Shown here piece by piece: positions 35,607 through 43,805 of a DNA stretch of 64,000 bases. The translations under genes were made by a program, and so were the position numbers. This DNA is from Pseudoalteromonas sp. T1lg88. Its GTDB lineage: Bacteria > Pseudomonadota > Gammaproteobacteria > Enterobacterales > Alteromonadaceae. The stretch covers positions 116,335-180,334 of the forward strand of contig NZ_PQCF01000018.1 of NCBI RefSeq assembly GCF_002964765.1, given 5' to 3'. Position 1 is the first letter of the stretch. The number at the start of each line of letters is the position of its first letter. The notes under the pieces were generated by a model. It did not search any database. It had not been told where the DNA came from and worked only from the letters and a program-made list of their open reading frames with translations.

Positions 35607-36401
35607 ATGCAAATTGTGATTCTAAAAGACGCGGCGGCGGTTGCTCACTATGGCAGTGAGTTGTTTGCGGCGCAGTTAAACAAACAGCCTGCCTCGGTAT
35701 TGGGTTTAGCGACCGGTTCAACGCCGGTGGCCTTGTATCAAAACCTTATCAAGCTAAACCAGCAAGGGGACATAAGCTTTGCTCAGGCGCAAAGTTTTAA
35801 CCTCGATGAATACCTGGGCTTGCCCGGTGAACATCCGCAAAGTTACCGCTACTTTATGAATCAGCAGCTGTTTAATCATATTGATATAGATATTAACAAC
35901 ACCCATGTGCCGCCAGGCAATGCGGACGATCCCATTGCGGCCTGCGAGCAGTACGAGCGGCAAATAGCAGAGGCAGGTGGGATTGATTTGCAACTACTTG
36001 GCATTGGTCGCAACGGCCATATCGGTTTTAATGAACCCTCGTCCGGCTTGACCTCGCGTACCCGGGTAAAAACCCTGACCAAAGCAACCATTGCCGATAA
36101 TGCGCGCTTCTTTGCTGAAGGAGAATACCAGCCCCATTTATCCATCACCATGGGCATAGGCACCATATTGGATGCCAAGAAGGTGGTATTACTGGCAACT
36201 GGTGAGAGTAAGGCTGCGGCCATTGCCGCCACGGTCGAAGGGCCACTCAGTGCCGCTTGCCCGGCATCGGCGCTGCAAATGCACCAAAACGCCGTGCTGG
36301 TGATAGATGAGGCTGCGGCAAGTCAATTGGCGGATGTAGATTTCTACAAACATATTGAAGCCGAAAACCAAAAGCTGTTAAAGCGCCTTGGCAAAAGATA
36401 A
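35607..36401 (+). CDS. nagB: Glucosamine-6-phosphate deaminase
   Basis: Converts glucosamine-6-phosphate to fructose-6-phosphate and ammonia, feeding glycolysis. The 264-residue protein is the classical NagB type, with [24 protein letters not shown] with the catalytic aspartate, and [13 protein letters not shown] with the histidine pair. This differs from the unrelated SIS-type NagB-II that some Shewanella use. I start at ATG 35607 ([13 protein letters not shown]); an earlier in-frame start at 35562 adds 15 residues not seen in NagB. Confidence 0.95.
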   Translation: MQIVILKDAAAVAHYGSELFAAQLNKQPASVLGLATGSTPVALYQNLIKLNQQGDISFAQAQSFNLDEYLGLPGEHPQSYRYFMNQQLFNHIDIDINNTHVPPGNADDPIAACEQYERQIAEAGGIDLQLLGIGRNGHIGFNEPSSGLTSRTRVKTLTKATIADNARFFAEGEYQPHLSITMGIGTILDAKKVVLLATGESKAAAIAATVEGPLSAACPASALQMHQNAVLVIDEAAASQLADVDFYKHIEAENQKLLKRLGKR

Positions 36402-36506
36402 CTTCTTCATTAGCTAGATTAAAATGAGCTTTTATTGTCGCTGTCGGGGGCGCGCAAATATGCTAGGGTAGGGGCATTCGATTTTTTGGCCCGTGTTTAG
36501 ATTTAG

Positions 36507-37427
36507 ATGTTGCAATACTCCCAGTTGCCCCTCGACCGTCACTCCAGTGACCGCAAAGACCCAAATTGGCTTATTAACAAGCGCCAAGGTGGGCGTTATG
36601 TGCTTATCAATAACGACCATAATTTGTTTATCGCAGACTCACCCATCGCCGCTTTTGTCGATTACCAAGCCGTAAAAGAGTTTGATGTGGATAATGCCAT
36701 CTATCTGGGCGAGCATCAGCAGCAGCATTATTTTGCCCTGGATGTAAGCGTGCCGCTGGCCGAAGAGAGGCAGTTCGCCGGCTATGAATTCGTTGATATC
36801 CGCAAATACGGGCCTGTGGTTGATGCCCATGATGCGGCCATTTTAGTGCTGGCCCGAGGTCTGTGTCACTGGCATAAAACGCATAAGTTTTGTGGTCGCT
36901 GTGGCACCCAAAACTTTATTGCAGAAGCCGGTCATGCGCGTAAATGCAGCAACAAAGACTGCCGTCATTTAACCTTCCCAAGAACCGATCCTGCGGTGAT
37001 CATGCTGGTTCATTATCCCTTTAGCGATGGCGTTGAACGCTGTTTACTGGGCCGCCAGGCGAGTTGGCCCCAAGGTGTTTACTCAACCTTGGCCGGATTT
37101 GTAGACCCGGGCGAAACCTTAGAGGCTGCAGTGGCTCGTGAGGTGATGGAAGAGGCTGGAGTGGCTGTTGAAAATCCCAGGTATATCGCCTCTCAGCCTT
37201 GGCCTTTTCCAAGCTCTCTAATGCTAGGTTATATGGCTAAGGCAAAAAGCACAGATATATTTATCGACCAGGATGAAATAAGTGAGGCGAGATGGTTTTC
37301 CCGCCAGGAGCTGCGCGATTTCGGTAACTGGGGGGACGAGGGCGAGCATTTCAAATTGCCCCGTAAAGACTCTATCTCACGGTTTTTGATCGACTCTTGG
37401 ATAGCACAGAATGAGGACCAGGAATGA
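36507..37427 (+). CDS. nudC: NADH pyrophosphatase / RNA decapping hydrolase NudC
   Basis: Nudix hydrolase that splits NAD(H) and removes NAD caps from RNA. The 306-residue protein has the four-cysteine zinc ribbon (CGRCG and CSNKDC), the Nudix box GFVDPGETLEAAVAREVMEE and the NADH-pyrophosphatase signature SQPWPFPSS just after it. The N-terminal domain is divergent as in other NudC proteins. Its TGA overlaps the metC ATG by four bases. Confidence 0.94.
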   Translation: MLQYSQLPLDRHSSDRKDPNWLINKRQGGRYVLINNDHNLFIADSPIAAFVDYQAVKEFDVDNAIYLGEHQQQHYFALDVSVPLAEERQFAGYEFVDIRKYGPVVDAHDAAILVLARGLCHWHKTHKFCGRCGTQNFIAEAGHARKCSNKDCRHLTFPRTDPAVIMLVHYPFSDGVERCLLGRQASWPQGVYSTLAGFVDPGETLEAAVAREVMEEAGVAVENPRYIASQPWPFPSSLMLGYMAKAKSTDIFIDQDEISEARWFSRQELRDFGNWGDEGEHFKLPRKDSISRFLIDSWIAQNEDQE

Positions 37428-38602
37428 AAAAAGAAACACAACTGATCGCCGCCGGGCGCAGTAAAAAGTACACTCAGGGGGTTGTGAACCCGGTATTGCA
37501 GCGGGCATCCACCGTGGTATTCGACAGCGTGGCCGAATTTAAAGAAGCGGCTAAAAATCGCGGTAATCGCGCCTTATTTTACGGTCGTCGCGGCACCAAT
37601 ACCCACTTTGCCCTGCAAGAAGCCATTACCGAGCTTGAAGGCGGCGCTGGTTGTGCCCTGTACCCCAGCGGCGCAGCGGCCATCGCCAATACCCTGCTGT
37701 CATTTGTGAAGGCCGGGGATCATATCCTGATGATGGATACCGCTTACGAGCCAACTCGTGATTTTTGCAACAAGGTACTGAGCGGATTGGGCGTGAGTAC
37801 CACCTATTACGATCCCATGATAGGCGCAGGCATAAGCGAGCTAATTCAAGACAACACCCGAGTGCTGTTTATGGAGTCTCCCGGCTCCATCACCATGGAG
37901 GTGCAGGACGTACCGGCCCTGGTTAAGGTGGCCAAAGATCATGGTTTAATCACCATGCTCGATAATACATACGGCAATGGCCTGCAATTTCGTCCCTTAG
38001 ATCACGGTGTTGATATCAGCATCCAGGCCGCAACCAAATATATCGTCGGCCACAGCGATGTGATGATGGGGGTCAGCGTTGCCAACGAGCGCTACTGGCC
38101 AACCTTGCGCGAGCAATCCTACCTGCTTGGTCAGTGCTGCAGCGCCGATGATGCTTATATGGCACTGCGTGGCCTGCGCACCATGGCGGTACGTTTGGCG
38201 CAGCATGAGCAGGCGGCGTTAGAAGTAGCAAACTGGTTAAGCACGCACCCCTTGGTCGACCATGTGCGTCATCCTGCATTATCAACGTGCCCAGGACATG
38301 AGCACTTTAAGCGCGACTTTCACGGCAGCAATGGGTTGTTTTCCGTGGTGATGAAAGAGGGCAATCAGGCGGCGTTGGATGCCTTGGTTGAGGCCTTGCA
38401 TCACTTTAAAATGGGCTTTTCCTGGGGTGGCTATGAGAGCCTGATCACCACAGGCCTTAACATGGCACCGCTGCGCAGCGTCACCGGATGGGCGCATGGG
38501 CCAATTATTCGTCTGCATATTGGTTTAGAGAATGTTGATGACTTGATTGACGACCTGAGTCAGGGTCTGGATGTGTACGCCAAGGTTTGTGCTCAGGCTT
38601 AG
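37424..38602 (+). CDS. metC: Cystathionine beta-lyase
   Basis: PLP enzyme that cleaves cystathionine to homocysteine, pyruvate and ammonia in methionine synthesis. The 392-residue protein is of the Cys/Met metabolism PLP family, with YGRRGTNTHFALQ, the Schiff-base lysine in QAATKYIVGHSD, and SWGGYESL. MetC rather than MetB is supported by the FSWGGYESL and GRRGTPTH-like blocks. It is translationally coupled to nudC and followed by a terminator. Confidence 0.93.
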   Translation: MKKETQLIAAGRSKKYTQGVVNPVLQRASTVVFDSVAEFKEAAKNRGNRALFYGRRGTNTHFALQEAITELEGGAGCALYPSGAAAIANTLLSFVKAGDHILMMDTAYEPTRDFCNKVLSGLGVSTTYYDPMIGAGISELIQDNTRVLFMESPGSITMEVQDVPALVKVAKDHGLITMLDNTYGNGLQFRPLDHGVDISIQAATKYIVGHSDVMMGVSVANERYWPTLREQSYLLGQCCSADDAYMALRGLRTMAVRLAQHEQAALEVANWLSTHPLVDHVRHPALSTCPGHEHFKRDFHGSNGLFSVVMKEGNQAALDALVEALHHFKMGFSWGGYESLITTGLNMAPLRSVTGWAHGPIIRLHIGLENVDDLIDDLSQGLDVYAKVCAQA

Positions 38603-38641
38603 TGTCCATAAGCCGTAGACTTTACTGAAACATCTTTTTAC

Positions 38642-38669
38642 AAGCGCTCATACTTTTGAGCGCTTTTTT
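38642..38669 (+). terminator. Terminator after metC
   Basis: AAGCGCTCA at 38642-38650 pairs with TGAGCGCTT at 38657-38665, followed by T to 38669. Confidence 0.88.
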
Positions 38670-38711
38670 CATTTATAGTGGTAAGCAACTAATAATAATA
38701 AGGATAACGCC

Positions 38712-39521
38712 ATGGACCCTGTGCGTATCGGCAAGCTTATGCAGTTTGAGCTAGCGCGGCATTTTTTAACTAAGAAAGCCTGGCTGGCACTGTTGGCCTT
38801 TGCCCTAGTGTGGCTGATGATTTACCGCTATGGCGTGTATGAAGCGGTGAATATTCTTGCTCAGCCGGATTTTGAGCAGTTTATTTTAGCCGTGTTTGGC
38901 AACCTGGGTCTGCAGAGTCTGTTACATTGGCCCGATGCCGAGATGGCGGTGTATTGCCTAATCGCCATGCTCACCTTTCCACCCTTTATCATTTACTTGT
39001 GCAGCGATCAGTTTGTCAGCGATCGCGAGCGCGGCACTCTGCGTTTTATTGCTTTGCGCGCCACACGTTTGGAAATCGTACTGGGACGTTTTTTCGGCCA
39101 TGCTCTCAGTACCGCATTCTTGATTGCCATTAGTTTGTGCGGGGCGCTTATTTTGGTGGCGCTGCGCGATATCAGTATTCTTCCACAAGCGCTTTGGCAT
39201 GCCCTGCAGTTTGAACTCTTACTGCTGGTTAATTTACTGCCCTTTATTGCTCTTATGTCTTTGCTCAACACCGTGGCGCGCTCATCGCGAATGGCACTGA
39301 TTTACGTGATCTTGCTCTACACCCTGGGCTTGCTGATCTTATCCATACTGCAGGTGAAACTGGGTGTGCCCGAGGCGCTGGATTATTTGTTCCCCGGTGA
39401 GCCGCTCGACCAGATTGCGACCTTACGCCCGCCCTTAATGAGCGCGGTGTTGTGGCCGCTGGTGCAAACGGGGCTCTTCCTAGGGCTTGGCTTTTATAAA
39501 TTTCAGCGAGGCAGTCTATGA
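38712..39521 (+). CDS. ABC-2-type transporter permease
   Basis: A 269-residue membrane protein with about six hydrophobic segments and the charged motif DRERGTLRFIALRATRLEIVLGR, typical of ABC-2 exporter permeases (compare NosY/GldF-like proteins). It shares an ATGA overlap with the ATPase gene downstream, so the two form one exporter. The substrate is not evident. Confidence 0.85.
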   Translation: MDPVRIGKLMQFELARHFLTKKAWLALLAFALVWLMIYRYGVYEAVNILAQPDFEQFILAVFGNLGLQSLLHWPDAEMAVYCLIAMLTFPPFIIYLCSDQFVSDRERGTLRFIALRATRLEIVLGRFFGHALSTAFLIAISLCGALILVALRDISILPQALWHALQFELLLLVNLLPFIALMSLLNTVARSSRMALIYVILLYTLGLLILSILQVKLGVPEALDYLFPGEPLDQIATLRPPLMSAVLWPLVQTGLFLGLGFYKFQRGSL

Positions 39522-40429
39522 GTTTTTTAATAGAAGCCAAGGGCGTCAGCCATTTCTTCGGTGCCAAGCAAGCGCTGCAAGACGTGAATATCGAATTGAC
39601 TGCGGGTAAGCCCATTGCCCTGGTCGGCCCTAACGGTGCCGGTAAGACCACCTTATTCAGTTTAATCTGCGGCTACTTGCAACCGAGCCGGGGTGAGTTG
39701 CGCGTGCTTGGTCATAAGCCGGGCAGTGCTGCCTTGTTTGGTCAGCTTGCGGCCTTGCCCCAAGATGCCTTGCTAAGCCCGGATTTTAGCGTTGGTGAAC
39801 AGTTAAATCTGTTCGCGCGATTGCAAGGATTTAGCCGCGCCGAGGCGCGAAGCGAATGTGAGCGGGTATTGGAGCTGGTGAGTCTGCCCGAGACTTTAAA
39901 TAACCGTCCCAATGAGCTGTCACACGGCATGAAAAAACGTATCTGCATAGCGCAGGCGCTGATCGGCTCGCCTAAACTGGTGATGTTGGATGAGGCCACC
40001 GCGGGGCTTGATCCGGTCAATGCCAGGGCTATTCGTGAGCTGGTGAGTATGCACAGCGACCACACCACCTTTGTGCTCAGCTCCCATGATTTATCCGAGC
40101 TAGAACGCTTATGTGATCGCGTTTTATATTTACGCCAGGGGCAATTGGCAACCCACGAACTTAATCAAGGCGGCACGCAGCTGAGGTATCTTACCCTGCA
40201 ATTGCGAGCGCAAGATGCGCAAGTCGTAGAGCGACTAAAAACCCTTGAACGGGTGATTGAGGTGAGTAATAGTCAAAGTAATGAATTTGTGATCGGCTAC
40301 GAACATCAGGTCAATTCTGAGGCCATGGACATTCAGGTGCTAAGATTATGTCATCAACAAGGGTGGCAGTATCGTGCGCTGGTTAATGGTCACACTCTAG
40401 AAAATCAACTTTTTGCAACAGGAGCCTAA
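39518..40429 (+). CDS. ABC transporter ATP-binding protein
   Basis: A 303-residue ATPase. It has Walker A GPNGAGKT (residues 37-44), the signature LSHGMKKR, Walker B VMLDEATAGLDP and the switch LSSHDLSE. The C-terminal 80 residues are an extra domain as in DrrA/CcmA-type exporters. It pairs with the permease upstream; the PH-domain gene follows in two bases, with its ribosome-binding site inside the 3' end of this gene. Confidence 0.92.
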   Translation: MSFLIEAKGVSHFFGAKQALQDVNIELTAGKPIALVGPNGAGKTTLFSLICGYLQPSRGELRVLGHKPGSAALFGQLAALPQDALLSPDFSVGEQLNLFARLQGFSRAEARSECERVLELVSLPETLNNRPNELSHGMKKRICIAQALIGSPKLVMLDEATAGLDPVNARAIRELVSMHSDHTTFVLSSHDLSELERLCDRVLYLRQGQLATHELNQGGTQLRYLTLQLRAQDAQVVERLKTLERVIEVSNSQSNEFVIGYEHQVNSEAMDIQVLRLCHQQGWQYRALVNGHTLENQLFATGA

Positions 40430-40430
40430 T

Positions 40431-40805
40431 ATGGGACTTTTAAGCGGACTAATGGGTAATGCCAGTGAAGTGGACGGTGAGGAGCTGGAAACCCTGCTCG
40501 AAGAAATTCTTGCCCCGGGAGAGAATCTGGAAAAAGCGTACAAGGTGATCCGCGATTTATTCTTGTTTACCAACAAGCGCTTAATCTTGGTGGACAAACA
40601 AGGTATGACAGGGTCAAAAATGGAAGTGTTGAGCATTCCTTACGGCAAAATTACTAAATTCAGTAAAGAAAGCGCCGGTCACTTCGATATGGATGCGGAG
40701 CTGAAAATCTGGATTGGCTCGGATAAGGAGCCGTTGACGAAAAACTTCAAGGCTGGCGACAACATTAATGAGGTTTATCGAATATTGTCACGCTATGCTT
40801 TGTAA
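40431..40805 (+). CDS. Bacterial PH-domain protein
   Basis: A 124-residue soluble protein of the bacterial Pleckstrin-homology (bPH) type. Characteristic segments are DLFLFTNKRLILVDKQGMTGSK, IPYGKITKFS and the C-terminal helix NINEVYRILSRYAL. Function is unknown; bPH proteins form ring oligomers. I use ATG 40431 with CAGGAG six bases upstream; it follows the ABC ATPase with only one base between, so it is probably part of the same operon. Confidence 0.82.
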   Translation: MGLLSGLMGNASEVDGEELETLLEEILAPGENLEKAYKVIRDLFLFTNKRLILVDKQGMTGSKMEVLSIPYGKITKFSKESAGHFDMDAELKIWIGSDKEPLTKNFKAGDNINEVYRILSRYAL

Positions 40806-40930
40806 GAATTTGTACCCATATCTAACAATCCCTAACATTTAATTAAAACAATCAAATGGTTAGTTAAGTTATAATTCAGTTCAGCGGCGCTAGAGTGGCG
40901 CTGCTTTATTTAGATATAGGGAAATCTATT

Positions 40931-41722
40931 ATGAAAAAACTAACTGTTGCCATCGCATCTGTACTTTTCTCAGGCGCTGCATTCGCCCAGTCTTATCAGT
41001 CGATCACCGACCTTGAATACGTTAACTTCGACTCTGATGACTTTGTTTCTTTAAGCTCTAAGTACTATTTCGCGCCTAAGCAAGTACTTGGCCCGTTGGA
41101 TCAGTTTGAATACATCAACAAAACCACCAATGTATACGGCGGTCTTGCTGATAGTGACTTCGCCACTAGCTACAATGTAGGCGGTGAGTACTTCTACAAT
41201 AGCTTTGTATTTGGCGCATCGTTCAACACCACAGACTTTGATGATGCTGGTGATGTTGATGGCTACACATTAAGCCTAGGTTACCTGGTAAACGACAACT
41301 TGTTGTTCAAAGTTGAACGTGAAGATTATGAACAGGCAAGCGACGTTTTCTACTTTTCAGGTCAATACAATCACGCGCTAAACGCCACCGATTACATCGG
41401 TTTCACAGCCAAAGTGGATGACGGATTCGATCATCGTGAAGTAAGTGCAAAATACTTTAAAGACCTGCAGCAAGGTAACTACCTAACGGTTGAAGGGACA
41501 TTTATCGATATTGAAGATGGAGACAGCTACTGGCAACTTGGCTCTAGCTACTACTTCAGCAAAGCAACTTCGGCATTCGTTGAGTTTGATGAAGAAGACA
41601 ACTACGGTTTTGGTGCTAAGCACTTCTTCACTACTAACTTTGCTGTGACTGCTGGTTATGGTAACAACTGGGATGACTCAGGCCTAGATCAGTACTACCT
41701 AAAAGCCACGGCGCAGTTCTAA
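40931..41722 (+). CDS. Putative porin / outer-membrane beta-barrel protein
   Basis: A 263-residue secreted protein with a clear signal peptide (MKKLTVAIASVLFSGAAFA, cleavage after residue 19). The mature part alternates aromatic and polar residues in short strands (YFYNSFVFGASFN, YTLSLGYLVND) and ends in an aromatic phenylalanine (KATAQF), as expected for an outer-membrane barrel with perhaps 12-14 strands. It is rich in acidic residues, as in marine bacteria. I start at ATG 40931 with AGGGA before it. TATAAT at 40870-40875 may be its -10 box. It could be a target of SdsR-like regulation, but I see no direct pairing evidence. Confidence 0.8.
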   Translation: MKKLTVAIASVLFSGAAFAQSYQSITDLEYVNFDSDDFVSLSSKYYFAPKQVLGPLDQFEYINKTTNVYGGLADSDFATSYNVGGEYFYNSFVFGASFNTTDFDDAGDVDGYTLSLGYLVNDNLLFKVEREDYEQASDVFYFSGQYNHALNATDYIGFTAKVDDGFDHREVSAKYFKDLQQGNYLTVEGTFIDIEDGDSYWQLGSSYYFSKATSAFVEFDEEDNYGFGAKHFFTTNFAVTAGYGNNWDDSGLDQYYLKATAQF

Positions 41723-41741
41723 TCTGCTTCGCTTTAGGAAT

Positions 41742-41771
41742 AAAAAAAGCCGCGATTATCGCGGCTTTTTT
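41742..41771. terminator. Bidirectional terminator between the porin and the M2 peptidase
   Basis: AGCCGCGA at 41748-41755 pairs with TCGCGGCT at 41759-41766 with A run on the left and T run on the right. Confidence 0.88.
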
Positions 41772-41794
41772 GTTTTCAACCTTTGGTTAGAAAA

Positions 41795-43642
41795 TTACCA
41801 GCCGCACTGACGGCCTTTGTTTTGCTCATCAAGGTAAGCTTGAAGCGGGGCAAAGTAATCCAGGATGGCGGTGGCATCCATTTCTTCTTTACCCGTCACG
41901 CTGGCCAGGGCTTCTTGCCATGGGCGGCTTGAACCCATCTCTAGCATGGCGTTAAGCTTTTCACCGGCTTCTTTCGAGTTGTATACCGAACAGCGATGAA
42001 TCGCTTCTTCGTTTCCGGCGATTTCACACAGGCTACGGTGGAAGTCGAACTGCAGAATATGCGCTAGGAAATAACGCGTGTATGGCGTATTGCCTGGTAC
42101 ATGGTATTTCGCACCGGGATCAAAGTCGGCTTCAGAGCGGGCGATAGGCGCTTGTACACCTTGATACTTCTCACGAAGATCCCACCAGGCTTGGTTATAG
42201 TTCTCAGGAGTAATTTCACCTGAGAATACCTGCCAGCGCCATTGGTCAACGAGCAGACCGAAAGGAATAAAGGCTACTTTATCCAATGCCATCTTCATCA
42301 GCAGGCCGATGTCTTTTGACTCATCCGGCACTTCATCAAGTAGGCCGATTTCTTTTAGGTAAGCCGGAGTCACAGACAGGGCTATGGTGTCGCCAATGGC
42401 CTCATGGAAACCATCGTTGGCGCTTTCCTGATAATAAAGCGGCTGCGTGTTGTAGGCTCGCTGGTAGAAATTGTGGCCCAGTTCGTGGTGAATAACAGAG
42501 AACTCTTCACCGGTGCGCTGGATACACATCTTAATACGCAGATCGTCCTTGCTGTCGATGTTCCAGGCCGAGGCATGACATTGCACATCACGGTCCTGAG
42601 GCTTAGTGAACAAGGAGCGCTCGTAGAAGGTTTGTGGTAGCGGTGCAAAGCCCATAGAAGTGAAGAACTTCTCAGCGCCTTTGACCATCTTGATCTCGTC
42701 ATAGTTATGCTTGGCGAGCAGTTCGGTAACATCATAACCAGGATCGGCATTTTCCGGGGCGACCACGTCATAAATGTTACCCCAGGTTTGCGCCCACATA
42801 TTACCTAGCAGGTGAGCCGGGATAGGTTGATCTTGCGGTACCTTGTCTTCGCCGTATTTTTCGCCCAATTTGGCGCGCACATGGCAGTGCAGTGAATCAT
42901 AAAGCGGTTTTACCTGACCCCAGATGCGATCTAGCTCTTTGGCGAAGTCATCGGCTGGCATATCGTATTTGCTGCGCCACATGGCGCCGGTGTCGGCATA
43001 ACCCAACTCCTGTGCACCTTCATTGGTAAGTGCTACTTGCTGCTCGTAAAGCGGGCGCATGGGTTTAGACACTTGGCGCCAGCCCTGCCATAAGTCCAGC
43101 AGTTCGTTGTAATCACGGCTGGTGGCCATGGTGGCGGTCATCTCGCCCAGGCTTAAACAGGTACCGTCTTCTTTACAATATTTGCCTTTACCGTATAAAC
43201 CGCCTAACTCGGCAACCAACTGAGAAAGTTTGGCTGTTTTCTCGGCATCCTGAGGTGCAGGCAGAGTTAGGGCAAGCTTAAGCTTGTCGAGCTTACGACG
43301 GGCATCATAATCAAGTTCCAAGCTGTCAAACTTAGCCGCTTCATTGGCAAGACGCACCACGGTTTCGGTCATCTTGCGGTTTACTTCGGCAGAAAGCTCG
43401 GCGGTATCATGAGTAATAAAGTTGGCGTAAATCCACTCGGCACGGCTTGACTCAAGATATAGGGCGGCTAAGTCTTGCTCGGTTTTATCTAAGAAACGCT
43501 GAGCATCGGCAACACTCACCTGGGTTTTAGCAACACCTTGTTGTTTTGTTTCTGCGGTGTTGGCATCCGAGCAGGCAGTTAGGCCGAGCGCCGCGCAGAC
43601 AACCAAGGCGCTTAGGCTTGGTTTAAATGGCAAATTGGTCAT
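41795..43642 (-). CDS. M2-family (ACE-like) peptidyl-dipeptidase lipoprotein
   Basis: A 615-residue zinc dipeptidyl carboxypeptidase related to angiotensin-converting enzyme. The zinc motif is HHELGHNFY, and the third ligand glutamate lies in GFHEAIGDTIAL. The N-terminus has a lipoprotein signal with lipobox LTAC (cysteine at about residue 24), so it is anchored in the outer or inner membrane facing the periplasm. I use ATG 43642 with AGAGGAAT upstream; the open frame extends 28 codons further without protein character. It likely degrades imported peptides. Confidence 0.92.
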   Translation of the reverse strand: MTNLPFKPSLSALVVCAALGLTACSDANTAETKQQGVAKTQVSVADAQRFLDKTEQDLAALYLESSRAEWIYANFITHDTAELSAEVNRKMTETVVRLANEAAKFDSLELDYDARRKLDKLKLALTLPAPQDAEKTAKLSQLVAELGGLYGKGKYCKEDGTCLSLGEMTATMATSRDYNELLDLWQGWRQVSKPMRPLYEQQVALTNEGAQELGYADTGAMWRSKYDMPADDFAKELDRIWGQVKPLYDSLHCHVRAKLGEKYGEDKVPQDQPIPAHLLGNMWAQTWGNIYDVVAPENADPGYDVTELLAKHNYDEIKMVKGAEKFFTSMGFAPLPQTFYERSLFTKPQDRDVQCHASAWNIDSKDDLRIKMCIQRTGEEFSVIHHELGHNFYQRAYNTQPLYYQESANDGFHEAIGDTIALSVTPAYLKEIGLLDEVPDESKDIGLLMKMALDKVAFIPFGLLVDQWRWQVFSGEITPENYNQAWWDLREKYQGVQAPIARSEADFDPGAKYHVPGNTPYTRYFLAHILQFDFHRSLCEIAGNEEAIHRCSVYNSKEAGEKLNAMLEMGSSRPWQEALASVTGKEEMDATAILDYFAPLQAYLDEQNKGRQCGW

Positions 43643-43805
43643 GAAGATTCCTCTTGTTGTTAGACCCGGGTTAAATATCCCGGTTAAAGCAGCAGAATAA
43701 TAGCAGTGCGCTGCGAATTGGTACAATGCAGATGTCGCAAATGATTGTAAATCTTGATAGTTCGTCCATACTGAGGGCTAAGATCGAGTATCAAGGAACA
43801 AAGCA

